NCBI RefSeq assembly: GCF_011516635.5
Contig: NZ_CP096255.1
Span: 6,260,501 to 6,324,500 of the forward strand
Source: Bradyrhizobium barranii subsp. apii
GTDB lineage: Bacteria; Pseudomonadota; Alphaproteobacteria; Rhizobiales; Xanthobacteraceae
Direction: 5' to 3'
Length of the DNA stretch: 64,000 nt
A model generated the notes under the pieces. It saw only the letters and a list, made by a program, of their open reading frames with translations. It was not told where the DNA came from and searched no databases. Numbering within the stretch: position 1 is the stretch's first letter; every line of letters starts with the position of its first letter. A program made the translations under genes and the position numbers. Shown here piece after piece: positions 1-8,319 of this stretch.

Positions 1-369
1 GACGGTGTGCTTGTCCTCGATCACCGCGCGACTCTTGACGACCTGCGCGCCCGACTTCTCGACATTCGTCGTGTAGGCCGCTTCCAGCCGCGCGATCTCC
101 TTGTCCTTGTTGGCGATCAGCGTCGGCCAGTCGAAGGTCGCGGGCGGAACGGTCCAGCCGAAACCGGCGGCATCTTCCAGCTCGTGACGGACATGCGATC
201 CGATCACGAACAGCTTCTTCGGCACGCAGCCGCGGATCACGCAGGTCCCGCCCATGCGGTACTCTTCCGCGATCATCACGCGCGCACCGTGACCGGCCGC
301 GATGCGGGCGGCACGCACGCCGCCCGAGCCGCCACCGATGACAAAGAGGTCGACGTCGAATTCAGCCAT
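1..369 (-). CDS. gor: Glutathione-disulfide reductase, N-terminal part (runs off window)
   Basis: Cytoplasmic FAD enzyme that reduces glutathione disulfide with NADPH. Only the first ~123 residues are in the window; the gene continues leftwards beyond base 1. The N-terminus has the FAD-binding glycine motif (VIGGGSGGVRAAR, about residues 9-21) and the redox-active disulfide motif GGTCVIRGCVPKK at about residues 40-52, with spacing typical of glutathione reductase. Start chosen at the ATG at 367-369. It is co-oriented with rpiA and the DUF2059 gene upstream, with a 131-bp gap holding a palindromic repeat. Lipoamide dehydrogenase is less likely because the motif is the CVIRGCVPKK form. Confidence 0.9.
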   Translation of the reverse strand, partial: MAEFDVDLFVIGGGSGGVRAARIAAGHGARVMIAEEYRMGGTCVIRGCVPKKLFVIGSHVRHELEDAAGFGWTVPPATFDWPTLIANKDKEIARLEAAYTTNVEKSGAQVVKSRAVIEDKHTV

Positions 370-395
370 TGTCCACTCCGACCTCTTCTTTCAGC

Positions 396-440
396 GCATG
401 ATCCGGAGAAGTGTGCAGCGGTTCTCCGATAGGATCATGC
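396..440. repeat. Imperfect palindromic repeat (GCATGATCC...GGATCATGC)
   Basis: A 45-bp imperfect inverted repeat between gor and the DUF2059 gene. The outer arms GCATGATCC and GGATCATGC are exact complements, and the inner part (CGGAGAA / TTCTCCG) also pairs. A related copy lies at 23831-23876. Short dispersed palindromes of this type are common between genes in Bradyrhizobium and Rhodopseudomonas; the function is unknown. It could fold in RNA between the two co-oriented genes. Confidence 0.75.
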
Positions 441-500
441 GCAAATAACAGCCTAAAGCGCGATAACGCGCTTCAGGGGTTTCTGATCAGATAGGTACTG

Positions 501-1049
501 TCAGATTTCCTTGCCACGCTTGCGCATCTCGGCACGGAAGGCACCCATCACGGTCTCGGAGAAGTTCTGGGCCCAGGAGTTCATGAAGGCCATGCTGAGG
601 CCGATGGCGCGCGGCTCGGCGTCGATCAGCTTCTTGCCCAGCGGCGACTTGTAGAAGGTGACGAGGTCCTTCAGTTCCTGCTCGGTGAACTCGCTGGCAT
701 AGATCTGCGCCATGCCTTCGCCGATCTCGTTCTGGCGGCCGTTGAGCTGCTGGGCCACGATCGGCGCGACCTCGCTGAGCTCCTTCTGGTAGTTGAGATT
801 CTGCTGGATTAGCGTGATCTTGGTCTTCTCGACCATGCCAGGCACGGCGCCCTGATACATCGCGGTGGCGTTCTTGATCTGCAGGATCTCCTTGGCCGCC
901 GCGATCGCCGCAGGCGAGGCTTTCGGCGGGGCCGGCGCGGGAGCAGCCTTCTGGGCCGGCGCGGCCTGCTGCGCTATCGCCGGAACCGCCGAGACGGCCA
1001 GTCCAGCAGCAAGCGTCGCGGCGGGCAAGAATCTCAATACGCTCTTCAT
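501..1049 (-). CDS. DUF2059 domain secreted protein
   Basis: A 182-residue protein with a classic signal peptide (MKSVLRFLPAATLAAGLAVS, cleavage near AIAQ at residues 24-27), an Ala/Pro-rich linker to about residue 45, then a DUF2059-type helical domain with the typical ...FTEQELKDLVTFYKSPLGKKL... segment near residues 120-140. Probably periplasmic; molecular role unknown. The start ATG sits 2 bases after the rpiA stop, and its ribosome site (AAGGAG) lies inside the end of rpiA, so the two are probably co-transcribed and translationally coupled. Confidence 0.85.
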   Translation of the reverse strand: MKSVLRFLPAATLAAGLAVSAVPAIAQQAAPAQKAAPAPAPPKASPAAIAAAKEILQIKNATAMYQGAVPGMVEKTKITLIQQNLNYQKELSEVAPIVAQQLNGRQNEIGEGMAQIYASEFTEQELKDLVTFYKSPLGKKLIDAEPRAIGLSMAFMNSWAQNFSETVMGAFRAEMRKRGKEI

Positions 1050-1051
1050 TC

Positions 1052-1777
1052 CTAGTCTCCTTTCGGCTTACGCCGTTCAATCACGCGAATTCCCTCGCCG
1101 CCCGCCAAAACGGCCGAGCTGGCCAAGCCGATAAACAAGCCATGCTCGACCACGCCGGGGATCGAGCTCAACGCCTTGGCGAGGCCAGGCGGATCCACGA
1201 TGCGTCCGAGCTGAGCATCGAGAATCCAGTGGCCGCCATCGGTGACGAAAACGTGGCCATCCTTGTCGCCGCCTTTGGCTTTGCGGACCGCCATTTGCCC
1301 GGAAACGCCGCATTCGGCAAATGCCTTCTCGATCGCGCGGCGCGTCGCGCCGAGCCCGAACGGGATGACCTCGATCGGCAGCGGAAAGCGGCCGAGCGTC
1401 GGCACCCATTTGCTGTCGTCGGCAATCACGATCATGCGATCCGAGGCGGCCGCCACGATCTTCTCGCGCAGCAGCGCGCCGCCGCCGCCCTTGATCAGGT
1501 TGAAGTCGGGATCGATCTCGTCGGCGCCGTCGACGGTGAGGTCGAGATGATCGATCTCGTCCAGCGTCGTCAGCTTCACACCGCAGCGCTCGGCATCGAG
1601 GCGCGTCGCCTCCGAGGTCGGTACGCCGATCACCTTGAGCCCGGCCTGCACGCGCTCGCCGAGCAGCTCGACGAAATGTTTGGCGGTCGAGCCGGTGCCG
1701 AGCCCGAGCTGCATGCCGTCACGCACCTCCTCGAGGGCGCGCGCCGCAGCCTGCCGCTTCAACTGGTCCATGCTCAC
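1052..1777 (-). CDS. rpiA: Ribose-5-phosphate isomerase A
   Basis: Interconverts ribose 5-phosphate and ribulose 5-phosphate in the non-oxidative pentose phosphate pathway. The 241-residue length fits RpiA. Signature segments are GLGTGSTAKHF (phosphate loop, about residues 25-35), DGADEID (about 83-89, catalytic acid region) and KGGGGALLREKIV (about 96-108). Start taken at the GTG at 1775-1777; an ATG two codons later (1769-1771) is an alternative. First gene of a probable rpiA-DUF2059-gor transcript. Confidence 0.95.
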   Translation of the reverse strand: MSMDQLKRQAAARALEEVRDGMQLGLGTGSTAKHFVELLGERVQAGLKVIGVPTSEATRLDAERCGVKLTTLDEIDHLDLTVDGADEIDPDFNLIKGGGGALLREKIVAAASDRMIVIADDSKWVPTLGRFPLPIEVIPFGLGATRRAIEKAFAECGVSGQMAVRKAKGGDKDGHVFVTDGGHWILDAQLGRIVDPPGLAKALSSIPGVVEHGLFIGLASSAVLAGGEGIRVIERRKPKGD

Positions 1778-1941
1778 GATGCGCCCGCCCCTGAATTTTA
1801 GAGTGTGCCGCCGATAGGTTGCCTGCGGCGGCCTATGTAGCCTCGTTTTTCCCGCCGGAACAGGCCTCCGGGCCGATCTTATAAGGTGAACTTATGGCTT
1901 CGGCCCTTGCGCCGATCCGGCCAGCCCGATAGCGCTGGACC

Positions 1942-2616
1942 ATGACCTCCCCTTACACCCTCGTCTTCGATCTCGACGGCACGCTTGTGGATACGGCGCC
2001 CGACCTGATCACCGCGCTGAATTTCGTGCTCGACCGCGAAGGGCTGCCGCCCGTGCCGATGGCCTCGGCCCGCAACATGATCGGCGCGGGCGCCCGCAAG
2101 CTGATCGAACGGGGGCTGGAGGCCGAAGGCCGCACCGTCACGCCGGCTGACATGGACCGGATGACGGCGGATTTCATCGCCTATTATGCCGACCATATCG
2201 CGGTCGAATCCCGTCCGTTCGAGGGGCTCGAGGCCGCACTCGACCAGTTTGCGGCCCAGGGCCACCGGCTGGCGGTCTGCACCAACAAGCTGGAATGGCT
2301 GTCGAAGCGGCTTTTGGACCAGCTCGACCTCACCCGCCGCTTTGCCGCGATCTGCGGCGCGGACACCTTTGGCGTCCAGAAGCCCGATCCGACCATTTTC
2401 CGCGAGACCGTGGCGCGCGCCGGCGGGGCGGTCAAAGCCAGCATCATGGTCGGCGATGCCGGAACCGACGTCGGCGTGGCCCGGCGCGCCGGGGTGCCCG
2501 TGATCGGGGTCAGCTTCGGCTATACGGACGTGCCGATCGCGGAGCTGAAGCCGGACCGACTGATCCATCACATGCGCGACCTGCCGGCCGCGGCCCACAG
2601 CCTGATGACTGCCTAG
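1942..2616 (+). CDS. gph: Phosphoglycolate phosphatase (HAD family)
   Basis: Haloacid-dehalogenase-superfamily phosphatase of 224 residues that dephosphorylates 2-phosphoglycolate. Motif I is FDLDGTLVDTAPDL (nucleophile Asp near residue 9), motif II/III include the conserved Thr-Asn-Lys (CTNK, about 112-115) and KPDPTIF, and motif IV is GDAGTDV (about 171-177; the usual Ser is Ala). A C1 cap domain lies between motifs I and II. Divergent from rpiA. The substrate assignment follows the family; other small phosphate esters are possible. Confidence 0.88.
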   Translation: MTSPYTLVFDLDGTLVDTAPDLITALNFVLDREGLPPVPMASARNMIGAGARKLIERGLEAEGRTVTPADMDRMTADFIAYYADHIAVESRPFEGLEAALDQFAAQGHRLAVCTNKLEWLSKRLLDQLDLTRRFAAICGADTFGVQKPDPTIFRETVARAGGAVKASIMVGDAGTDVGVARRAGVPVIGVSFGYTDVPIAELKPDRLIHHMRDLPAAAHSLMTA

Positions 2617-2769
2617 GAACCACAAGCCTCTGAGATAACTGGCATATTCTACGGAACCCTGCGTTAACCATCTATTAACTATGCGCAGCGCGCCGGTTGC
2701 TTGCTTGGAACGACGCTCGTAGGTTCGCCCGGGGATGTGGCGGTTCGTCGCAGTTAGAAGTGGGTGGTC

Positions 2770-3273
2770 ATGCGTCGTGTCATCGCGATTGCGCTAGCGG
2801 GAGCGAGCCTTGGTGGCTGCTCCTCGATGTCTTGGGACATGTTCAAATCGGCGCCGCCGACCGTCCAGGTCCGGCTCGAATCCAATCCTCCAGGGGCCGA
2901 CGCCACGACCTCGCTGGGTGCGGGTTGCAAGACCCCCTGCTCCGTCTCGGTTCCCGCCCCCGACGCGCCGTTCACCGTCGCTTTCGCGCTGCCGAAATAT
3001 CAGCCGGCCAGCGTGCCGGTGAACGTGATCAAGAATCCCGGGGATTTCACCACGCCCGCCTCGGTCACCACCGACCCGAATCCGGTGTTCGCGGAACTCC
3101 AGCCGGCAGTGCCGCCCAAGCCTGTGAAGAAGCCGCACCGGCCGAAGAAGCCGAAGCCGGCCGCAGCCGCCGCGGCGCCTGCGGATGCCGCACCCGCTGC
3201 GGCCCCTGCGGATGCTGCACCTGCTGCGGTGGCGGCCTCGCCGTTTCCCGATCCGAACGCAGGAAAGCGCTGA
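2770..3273 (+). CDS. PEGA-domain lipoprotein with Ala/Pro/Lys-rich tail
   Basis: A 167-residue lipoprotein. The N-terminus MRRVIAIALAGASLGGC ends in a lipobox (LGGC, Cys at residue 17). Residues ~32-105 resemble a PEGA domain (VRLESNPPGADATTSLG.GCKTPCSV), a beta-rich surface-exposed fold. The C-terminal third is low-complexity: a Pro/Lys stretch (PKPVKKPHRPKKPKP) then Ala/Pro/Asp repeats. Start chosen at the ATG at 2770 rather than the in-frame GTG at 2764 because the signal peptide fits. Function unknown; probably envelope-anchored. Confidence 0.8.
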   Translation: MRRVIAIALAGASLGGCSSMSWDMFKSAPPTVQVRLESNPPGADATTSLGAGCKTPCSVSVPAPDAPFTVAFALPKYQPASVPVNVIKNPGDFTTPASVTTDPNPVFAELQPAVPPKPVKKPHRPKKPKPAAAAAAPADAAPAAAPADAAPAAVAASPFPDPNAGKR

Positions 3274-3404
3274 TCCAGGCGCTGATTACGTATACCACCC
3301 GATTGTCCTAACCGCGTCCGATGCTTAGATTGCTTCCAGAGCACCACTGAAGCAAAGGTGCGCCCGTCGCCGTAAGTGACAAGGCATTTGGCAAGGCATC
3401 TGGT

Positions 3405-4457
3405 ATGAACGGACCTTCCGCGAGCCCTCTCGCAGCAGCGAGCCCCCGCGACGCGCTGTCGAGCGCGATGACCGATCCGTTCGGGCGGACCATCTCGTAT
3501 TTGCGCGTATCCGTCACCGACCGCTGCGATCTGCGCTGCTTCTATTGCATGTCGGAGGACATGACGTTCCTGCCCAAGGCGGACCTGCTGACGCTGGAGG
3601 AGCTCGACCGGCTCTGCACGGCCTTCATCGCCAAGGGCGTGAAGAAGCTGCGGCTCACCGGCGGCGAGCCGCTGGTCCGCCGTAACGTGATGACGCTGGT
3701 GCGCTCGCTGTCCCGCCACCTTTCGAGCGGTGCCCTGAGCGAGCTGACCCTGACCACCAACGGCACCCAGCTTGCGAAACACGCCCGGGAGCTCGCCGAT
3801 TGCGGCGTCCGCCGCATCAACGTCTCGCTAGACACGCTCGATCCCAAGAAGTTTCGCGAGATCACCCGCTGGGGCGAGATCGACAAGGTGCTGGAGGGCA
3901 TCGAAGCCGCGCGCGCTGCGGGGCTTGGCGTGAAGATCAACGCGGTGGCGCTGAAGAACCTCAACGAGGACGAGCTTCCCGACCTGATGCGCTGGGCCCA
4001 CGGCAAGGGCATGGGCCTGACGCTGATCGAGGTCATGCCGATGGGCGAGATCGGCTCGGGTCGTATCGACCAGTACCTGCCGCTGTCGCTGGTGCGCGCG
4101 CGGCTCGCCCAGCAGTTCACGTTGACCGATCTGGCCGAGAGCACCGGCGGGCCGGCGCGCTATGTCAGCATTGCCGAGACCGGCGGCAAGCTCGGCTTCA
4201 TCACGCCGATGACCCATAATTTCTGCGAATCCTGCAACCGGGTGCGCATCACCTGCACGGGCACGCTGCACACCTGCCTCGGCCACGAGGATGCTTCAGA
4301 TTTGCGCAAACCCCTGCGTGCATCTGACGACGACATGCTGCTTGCGGATGCGATCGACCGCGCCATCGGGCTGAAGCCCAAGGGCCACGATTTCATCATC
4401 GACCGCCGCCACGACCGCCCCAGCGTCTCCAGGCACATGAGCGTCACGGGCGGCTGA
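3405..4457 (+). CDS. moaA: GTP 3',8-cyclase (molybdenum cofactor biosynthesis protein A)
   Basis: Radical-SAM enzyme of the first step of molybdenum cofactor synthesis (GTP to 3',8-cyclo-7,8-dihydro-GTP, with MoaC). It has the N-terminal iron-sulfur motif CDLRCFYC (about residues 43-50), the SAM GGEP motif (TGGEPLVRR, about 85-93), a second cluster CESCNRVRITCTGTLHTC near residues 275-292, and the C-terminal Gly-Gly needed for activity. Length 350. The 5' end is uncertain: ATG 3405 used; an in-frame ATG at 3468 just before the conserved DPFGR segment is possible. Confidence 0.95.
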   Translation: MNGPSASPLAAASPRDALSSAMTDPFGRTISYLRVSVTDRCDLRCFYCMSEDMTFLPKADLLTLEELDRLCTAFIAKGVKKLRLTGGEPLVRRNVMTLVRSLSRHLSSGALSELTLTTNGTQLAKHARELADCGVRRINVSLDTLDPKKFREITRWGEIDKVLEGIEAARAAGLGVKINAVALKNLNEDELPDLMRWAHGKGMGLTLIEVMPMGEIGSGRIDQYLPLSLVRARLAQQFTLTDLAESTGGPARYVSIAETGGKLGFITPMTHNFCESCNRVRITCTGTLHTCLGHEDASDLRKPLRASDDDMLLADAIDRAIGLKPKGHDFIIDRRHDRPSVSRHMSVTGG

Positions 4458-4757
4458 GGGATTCGCGCCTTCCCCGCCATAAGCTTTTGACTCGGCGTCA
4501 ATTTGCCCATTTTCCGATTGACGGCGCACAAGCCCGCTGGTTTGGTGCAGCCGCCTTTGCTTGCCCGGCAGCAATAAGCCGGCCGCGCCCCTTTGGCGGT
4601 CGCGGTCAAGACGGCAAGGCACGAGGGGAGGACTGACGCCGCAATCGCTCCGGAATATTGTCCGTGCGGTCGCGTGCTTTTCGCACGCTGGCTAGGCGAT
4701 GCGTGCTGAAGCCTCCCGTAAAGTGTTGGGCCGCGACGGCGACGGAGAGAAAGTAAG
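4458..4757. other. 300-bp intergenic region, no gene seen
   Basis: Between moaA and the TRAP small permease. No open frame here looks like a protein. It presumably holds the promoter of the TRAP genes; I could not pick a convincing promoter or terminator by eye. A ribosome site (GGAGAGAAAG) precedes the ATG at 4758. Confidence 0.5.
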
Positions 4758-5297
4758 ATGCGTCCATTGCTGGCGGTGAGCAACGCCATCGACGCCCTCA
4801 ATGAAAAGATTGGGTACGTCTGTAACATCCTGGTGCTGCTGGCGTGCCTGGTCAGCGCGGCCAATGCCATGATCCGCTATGCCTTCAGCAACTCCTCGAA
4901 CGGCTGGCTGGAGCTGCAATGGTACATGTTCGCCATCCTGGTGATGTTCGGCGCGTCCTACACCTTCAAGCGCAACGAGCATGTCCGCGTCGAGATCTTC
5001 TACCTCACGCTCTCAGAACGCGGCCAGCTCTGGCTCGACATGATCGGCACGCTCTGCTTCCTGATCCCATCCTGCCTCCTGCTCGCCTATCTGTCCTGGC
5101 CGTTCTTCATGCAGGCCTATAACGTCGGCGAGATGTCGGGCAATGCAGGCGGCCTGATCCGCTGGCCCATCAAGTTCGTGATCCCCGCCGGCTTCGTGTT
5201 GCTGGCGCTCCAGGGTGTTTCGGAAGTCATCAAGCGTATCGCGGCTCTCCAGGGCTATGTGACGATCGACGCCAAGTACGAGAGGCCGACCCAATGA
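4758..5297 (+). CDS. TRAP transporter small permease (DctQ family)
   Basis: Small membrane subunit of a tripartite ATP-independent periplasmic transporter. 179 residues with four hydrophobic segments (about residues 17-40, 48-70, 95-118, 138-160), the DctQ arrangement; segment WLELQWYMFAILVMFGASYTF is characteristic. It overlaps the large permease gene by four bases (ATGA), so the two are translationally coupled. The binding protein is not adjacent; a candidate is encoded 14.5 kb away at 21384-22475. The size and family of the large subunit suggest the sialic-acid-unrelated, long DctM (FcbT3-like) type; substrate unknown. Confidence 0.9.
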   Translation: MRPLLAVSNAIDALNEKIGYVCNILVLLACLVSAANAMIRYAFSNSSNGWLELQWYMFAILVMFGASYTFKRNEHVRVEIFYLTLSERGQLWLDMIGTLCFLIPSCLLLAYLSWPFFMQAYNVGEMSGNAGGLIRWPIKFVIPAGFVLLALQGVSEVIKRIAALQGYVTIDAKYERPTQ

Positions 5298-6895
5298 TTA
5301 CGCTGGAAATGATGCCGCCGCTGATGTTCGGCGGCCTGGTTCTGGCGATGCTGATCGGCTTCCCCGTCGCGTTCACGCTCGCGGCGGTCGGCCTCTCCTT
5401 CGGCTTCCTCGCCATCCATCTCGGATTCTTCGACCTCAACTTCCTCCAGGCGATTCCCGGCCGCGTGTTCGGCAGCGTGCTTTCCAACGAGCTGCTGCTC
5501 GCGATCCCGTTCTTCACCTTCATGGGCGCCATATTAGAGAGATGTGGACTGGCCGAAGATATGCTGGACTCGATGGGCCAGCTGTTCGGCCCGGTCCGCG
5601 GCGGCCTCGGCTATTCCGTCATCATCGTCGGTTTCATCCTCGGCGCCATCACCGGCACGGTGGCGGCGCAGGTCATCGCCATGGCGCTGATCTCGATGCC
5701 GGTGATGATCCGCTACGGCTACAACATGCGCTATATCACCGGCGTGCTCGCGGCCTCCGGCACGATCACGCAGCTGGTGCCGCCCTCGCTGGTGCTGATC
5801 GTGCTCGCCGACCAGCTCGGCAAGTCGGTCGGCGACATGTATCTCGGCGCCTGGGGCCCGTCGGTGTTCCAGATCATGCTGTTCGCCGGCTACACCTTCA
5901 TCCTCGGCCTGATCAAGCCGAGCCACGTGCCGCCGGTGCCGAAGGAAGCGCGCACGCTGACCGGCTGGGCGCTGTGGAAGAAGTGCCTGATGGGCATCAT
6001 CCCCTCGGCCGTGCTGATCTTCGTCGTGCTCGGCACCATGATGATGGGTCTTGCGACCCCGACGGAAGCCGGCGCGATGGGCGCGGTCGGCGCCATCGTG
6101 CTCGCCGCGATCCATCACAAGGACTTCACCTCGAAGGACCGCATGATCCTGATCGGCGGCGTGATCGCCGCCGGCGTCGGCACCATCGTCGCGATGCTGT
6201 TCACCGAGAACCTGGTCTTCAGGCTCTCGTTCGCCGTCACCTATCTCGCCGTGGCCTGGATCTGCATCCAGGCGGCACGCATCCCCGAGCTGCGCGACCT
6301 CATCAAGCAGGGCTACGAGTCCACCATGCGCCTCACCTGCATGGTCACCTTCATCCTGATCGGCTCGACCTGCTTCTCGGTGGTGTTCCTCGGCGTCTCC
6401 GGCGGCGTCTGGCTCGAGCATCTGCTGACCTCGCTGCCCGGCGGCGTGTGGGGCTTCCTGATCTTCATCAACCTCTTCATCTTCTTCCTGGCGTTCTTCC
6501 TCGACTTCTTCGAGATCGCCTTCATCATCCTGCCGATGATCGCGCCGATCGCGCAGAAGGTCCTTGCGCCGGTGGTGGGACCGGACGCGGCGCTGATCTG
6601 GTTCGGCGTGATGCTGTGCGTGAACATGCAGACCTCGTTCCTGCATCCCCCGTTCGGCTTCGCGCTGTTCTATCTGCGCGGCGTGGCGCCGAAGGAAGTG
6701 AAGAGCTCCGACATCTATTGGGGCGCAATCCCCTGGATCGGCCTGCAGCTGATCATGGTGCTGCTCGTGATCATCTTCCCGATCACGGTGACGGGCCTGC
6801 TCGACAAGCCGCTCAACGTCGACCTCGACAAGGTCAAGATCGAAGTGCCGCAGATCGACCTGCCGCCGCTGGATCTCGGACCGCCGCAGAAGTAG
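5294..6895 (+). CDS. TRAP transporter large permease (DctM family)
   Basis: Large channel-forming membrane subunit, 533 residues, longer than the usual ~430. It has about 12-14 hydrophobic segments; conserved regions include LLLAIPFFTFMGAILERCGLA and ATPTEAGAMGAVGAI (about residues 255-270), the DctM signature. The extra length lies in an inserted region between residues ~275 and 345. Follows the small permease with a 4-bp overlap. Drives solute uptake with an ion gradient, delivered by a periplasmic DctP-type protein. Confidence 0.92.
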   Translation: MITLEMMPPLMFGGLVLAMLIGFPVAFTLAAVGLSFGFLAIHLGFFDLNFLQAIPGRVFGSVLSNELLLAIPFFTFMGAILERCGLAEDMLDSMGQLFGPVRGGLGYSVIIVGFILGAITGTVAAQVIAMALISMPVMIRYGYNMRYITGVLAASGTITQLVPPSLVLIVLADQLGKSVGDMYLGAWGPSVFQIMLFAGYTFILGLIKPSHVPPVPKEARTLTGWALWKKCLMGIIPSAVLIFVVLGTMMMGLATPTEAGAMGAVGAIVLAAIHHKDFTSKDRMILIGGVIAAGVGTIVAMLFTENLVFRLSFAVTYLAVAWICIQAARIPELRDLIKQGYESTMRLTCMVTFILIGSTCFSVVFLGVSGGVWLEHLLTSLPGGVWGFLIFINLFIFFLAFFLDFFEIAFIILPMIAPIAQKVLAPVVGPDAALIWFGVMLCVNMQTSFLHPPFGFALFYLRGVAPKEVKSSDIYWGAIPWIGLQLIMVLLVIIFPITVTGLLDKPLNVDLDKVKIEVPQIDLPPLDLGPPQK

Positions 6896-7016
6896 CGGCC
6901 ATAACCATCGCCGTCATGTTCCGCCTCGGCGGTTCATGACGCGCGCGCCCGCGCGCGTGACAAGCAACGCAAACACGGGCATACCGGGCCATCCTCCAAC
7001 TGATGGACCGCCGCGC

Positions 7017-8303
7017 ATGTCCCGATCGCTCCCTGCTCCGTCGCTCGCTCCCTTGATCGCATCGCTCTGGCTGGCATGTGCCGCAACGATTGCGCATGCG
7101 GAACCGATGACCGATGTCCATGCGCTGGCGCAAAAGGAGCAGCAGCCGCTGCTCGACACGCTGCGCGATCTCGTCAGCATCGAATCCGGCAGCAAGGACA
7201 TCGACGGCCTGAACCAGATCGCCGAGCGCGTTGCCGGCCAGCTCAAGCAGCTCGGCGGCACGGTGGAGATTTTGCACCCCACCGACGTCTATCGCCTCGA
7301 CGACACGCCCGAGACGATCGGCCCGGCCGTGCACGCCGTGTTCAAGGGCACCGGCAGCAAGAAGATCATGCTGATCGCCCACATGGACACGGTGTACCTG
7401 AAGGGCATGCTGAAGGACCAGCCGTTCCGCGTCGACGGCGACAAGGCCTACGGCCTCGGCATTGCCGACGACAAGCAGGGCGTCGCGCTCATTCTCCATA
7501 CCGTGGCGATGCTCCAGAAACTCAACTTTAGGGATTACGGCACGCTCACGGTGCTCACCAATGGCGACGAGGAGATCTCCTCGCCCGGCTGGCGCAGCAC
7601 CATCACCAAATTCGCCGCGGATCAGGACGTGGTGTTCTCGTTCGAGGGCGGCGGCACCGACGGCACGCTGCGCCTTGCCACCAGCGGCATCGGCTCGGCC
7701 TATCTAACGGTGCACGGCAAGTCCTCGCACGCGGGCGCTCGGCCCGAGGGCGGCGTCAACGCGCTGTACGAGCTCTCGCACCAGGTGCTGCAGATGAAGG
7801 ACCTGTCCAAGCCCGAGCAGGGCCTGAAGCTGAACTGGACGGTCTCGAAGGCCGGCACCAACCGCAACGTGATCCCGGCCGACGCCTCGGCCCAGGCCGA
7901 TGCGCGTGCGCTCAAGGTCGCCGATTTCGACGAGTTGCAGAAGGCGCTGCAGGAGAAGATCAAGAATCGCCTGCTGCCCGACTCCAGGGTCGAGCTGAAA
8001 TTCGAGGTGCGCCGCCCGCCGCTGGAGGCCAACGACGCCTCGCGGCGCGTCGCGGCCTGCGGCAAGACGATCTATGGGGAGATCGGACTGTCCCTCAAGG
8101 TCGACGAGAAGGCGACCGGCGGCGGCACCGACGCCGCGTTTGCCGCGCTCAAGACCAGCGGCGCCGTGGTGGAAGGCATGGGCCTGTCAGGCTTCGGCGC
8201 GCACTCCAACGATGCCGAATATGTGCAGATCAACAGCATCGTGCCGCGGCTCTATCTGGCCACGCGCATGATCATGGACCTGTCCACGGGCAAGCTGAAA
8301 TAG
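7017..8303 (+). CDS. Secreted M20 family metallopeptidase (glutamate carboxypeptidase-like)
   Basis: Zinc-dependent exopeptidase of the M20/ArgE/CPG2 family. Start at ATG 7017 gives a clear signal peptide (MSRSLPAPSLAPLIASLWLA..., cleavage after AHA near residue 28); an upstream in-frame start at 6936 would bury it. Metal-binding features: LIAHMDTVY (His, Asp), LGIADDKQG (bridging Asp), NGDEEISS (Glu-Glu), and a late HS in FGAHSND. The dimerisation domain begins near GKSSHAGARPEGGVN. Likely hydrolyses C-terminal glutamate from peptides or folate-like substrates in the periplasm; the exact substrate is unknown. Confidence 0.88.
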   Translation: MSRSLPAPSLAPLIASLWLACAATIAHAEPMTDVHALAQKEQQPLLDTLRDLVSIESGSKDIDGLNQIAERVAGQLKQLGGTVEILHPTDVYRLDDTPETIGPAVHAVFKGTGSKKIMLIAHMDTVYLKGMLKDQPFRVDGDKAYGLGIADDKQGVALILHTVAMLQKLNFRDYGTLTVLTNGDEEISSPGWRSTITKFAADQDVVFSFEGGGTDGTLRLATSGIGSAYLTVHGKSSHAGARPEGGVNALYELSHQVLQMKDLSKPEQGLKLNWTVSKAGTNRNVIPADASAQADARALKVADFDELQKALQEKIKNRLLPDSRVELKFEVRRPPLEANDASRRVAACGKTIYGEIGLSLKVDEKATGGGTDAAFAALKTSGAVVEGMGLSGFGAHSNDAEYVQINSIVPRLYLATRMIMDLSTGKLK

Positions 8304-8319
8304 CGGCGTCTTCCCGTGG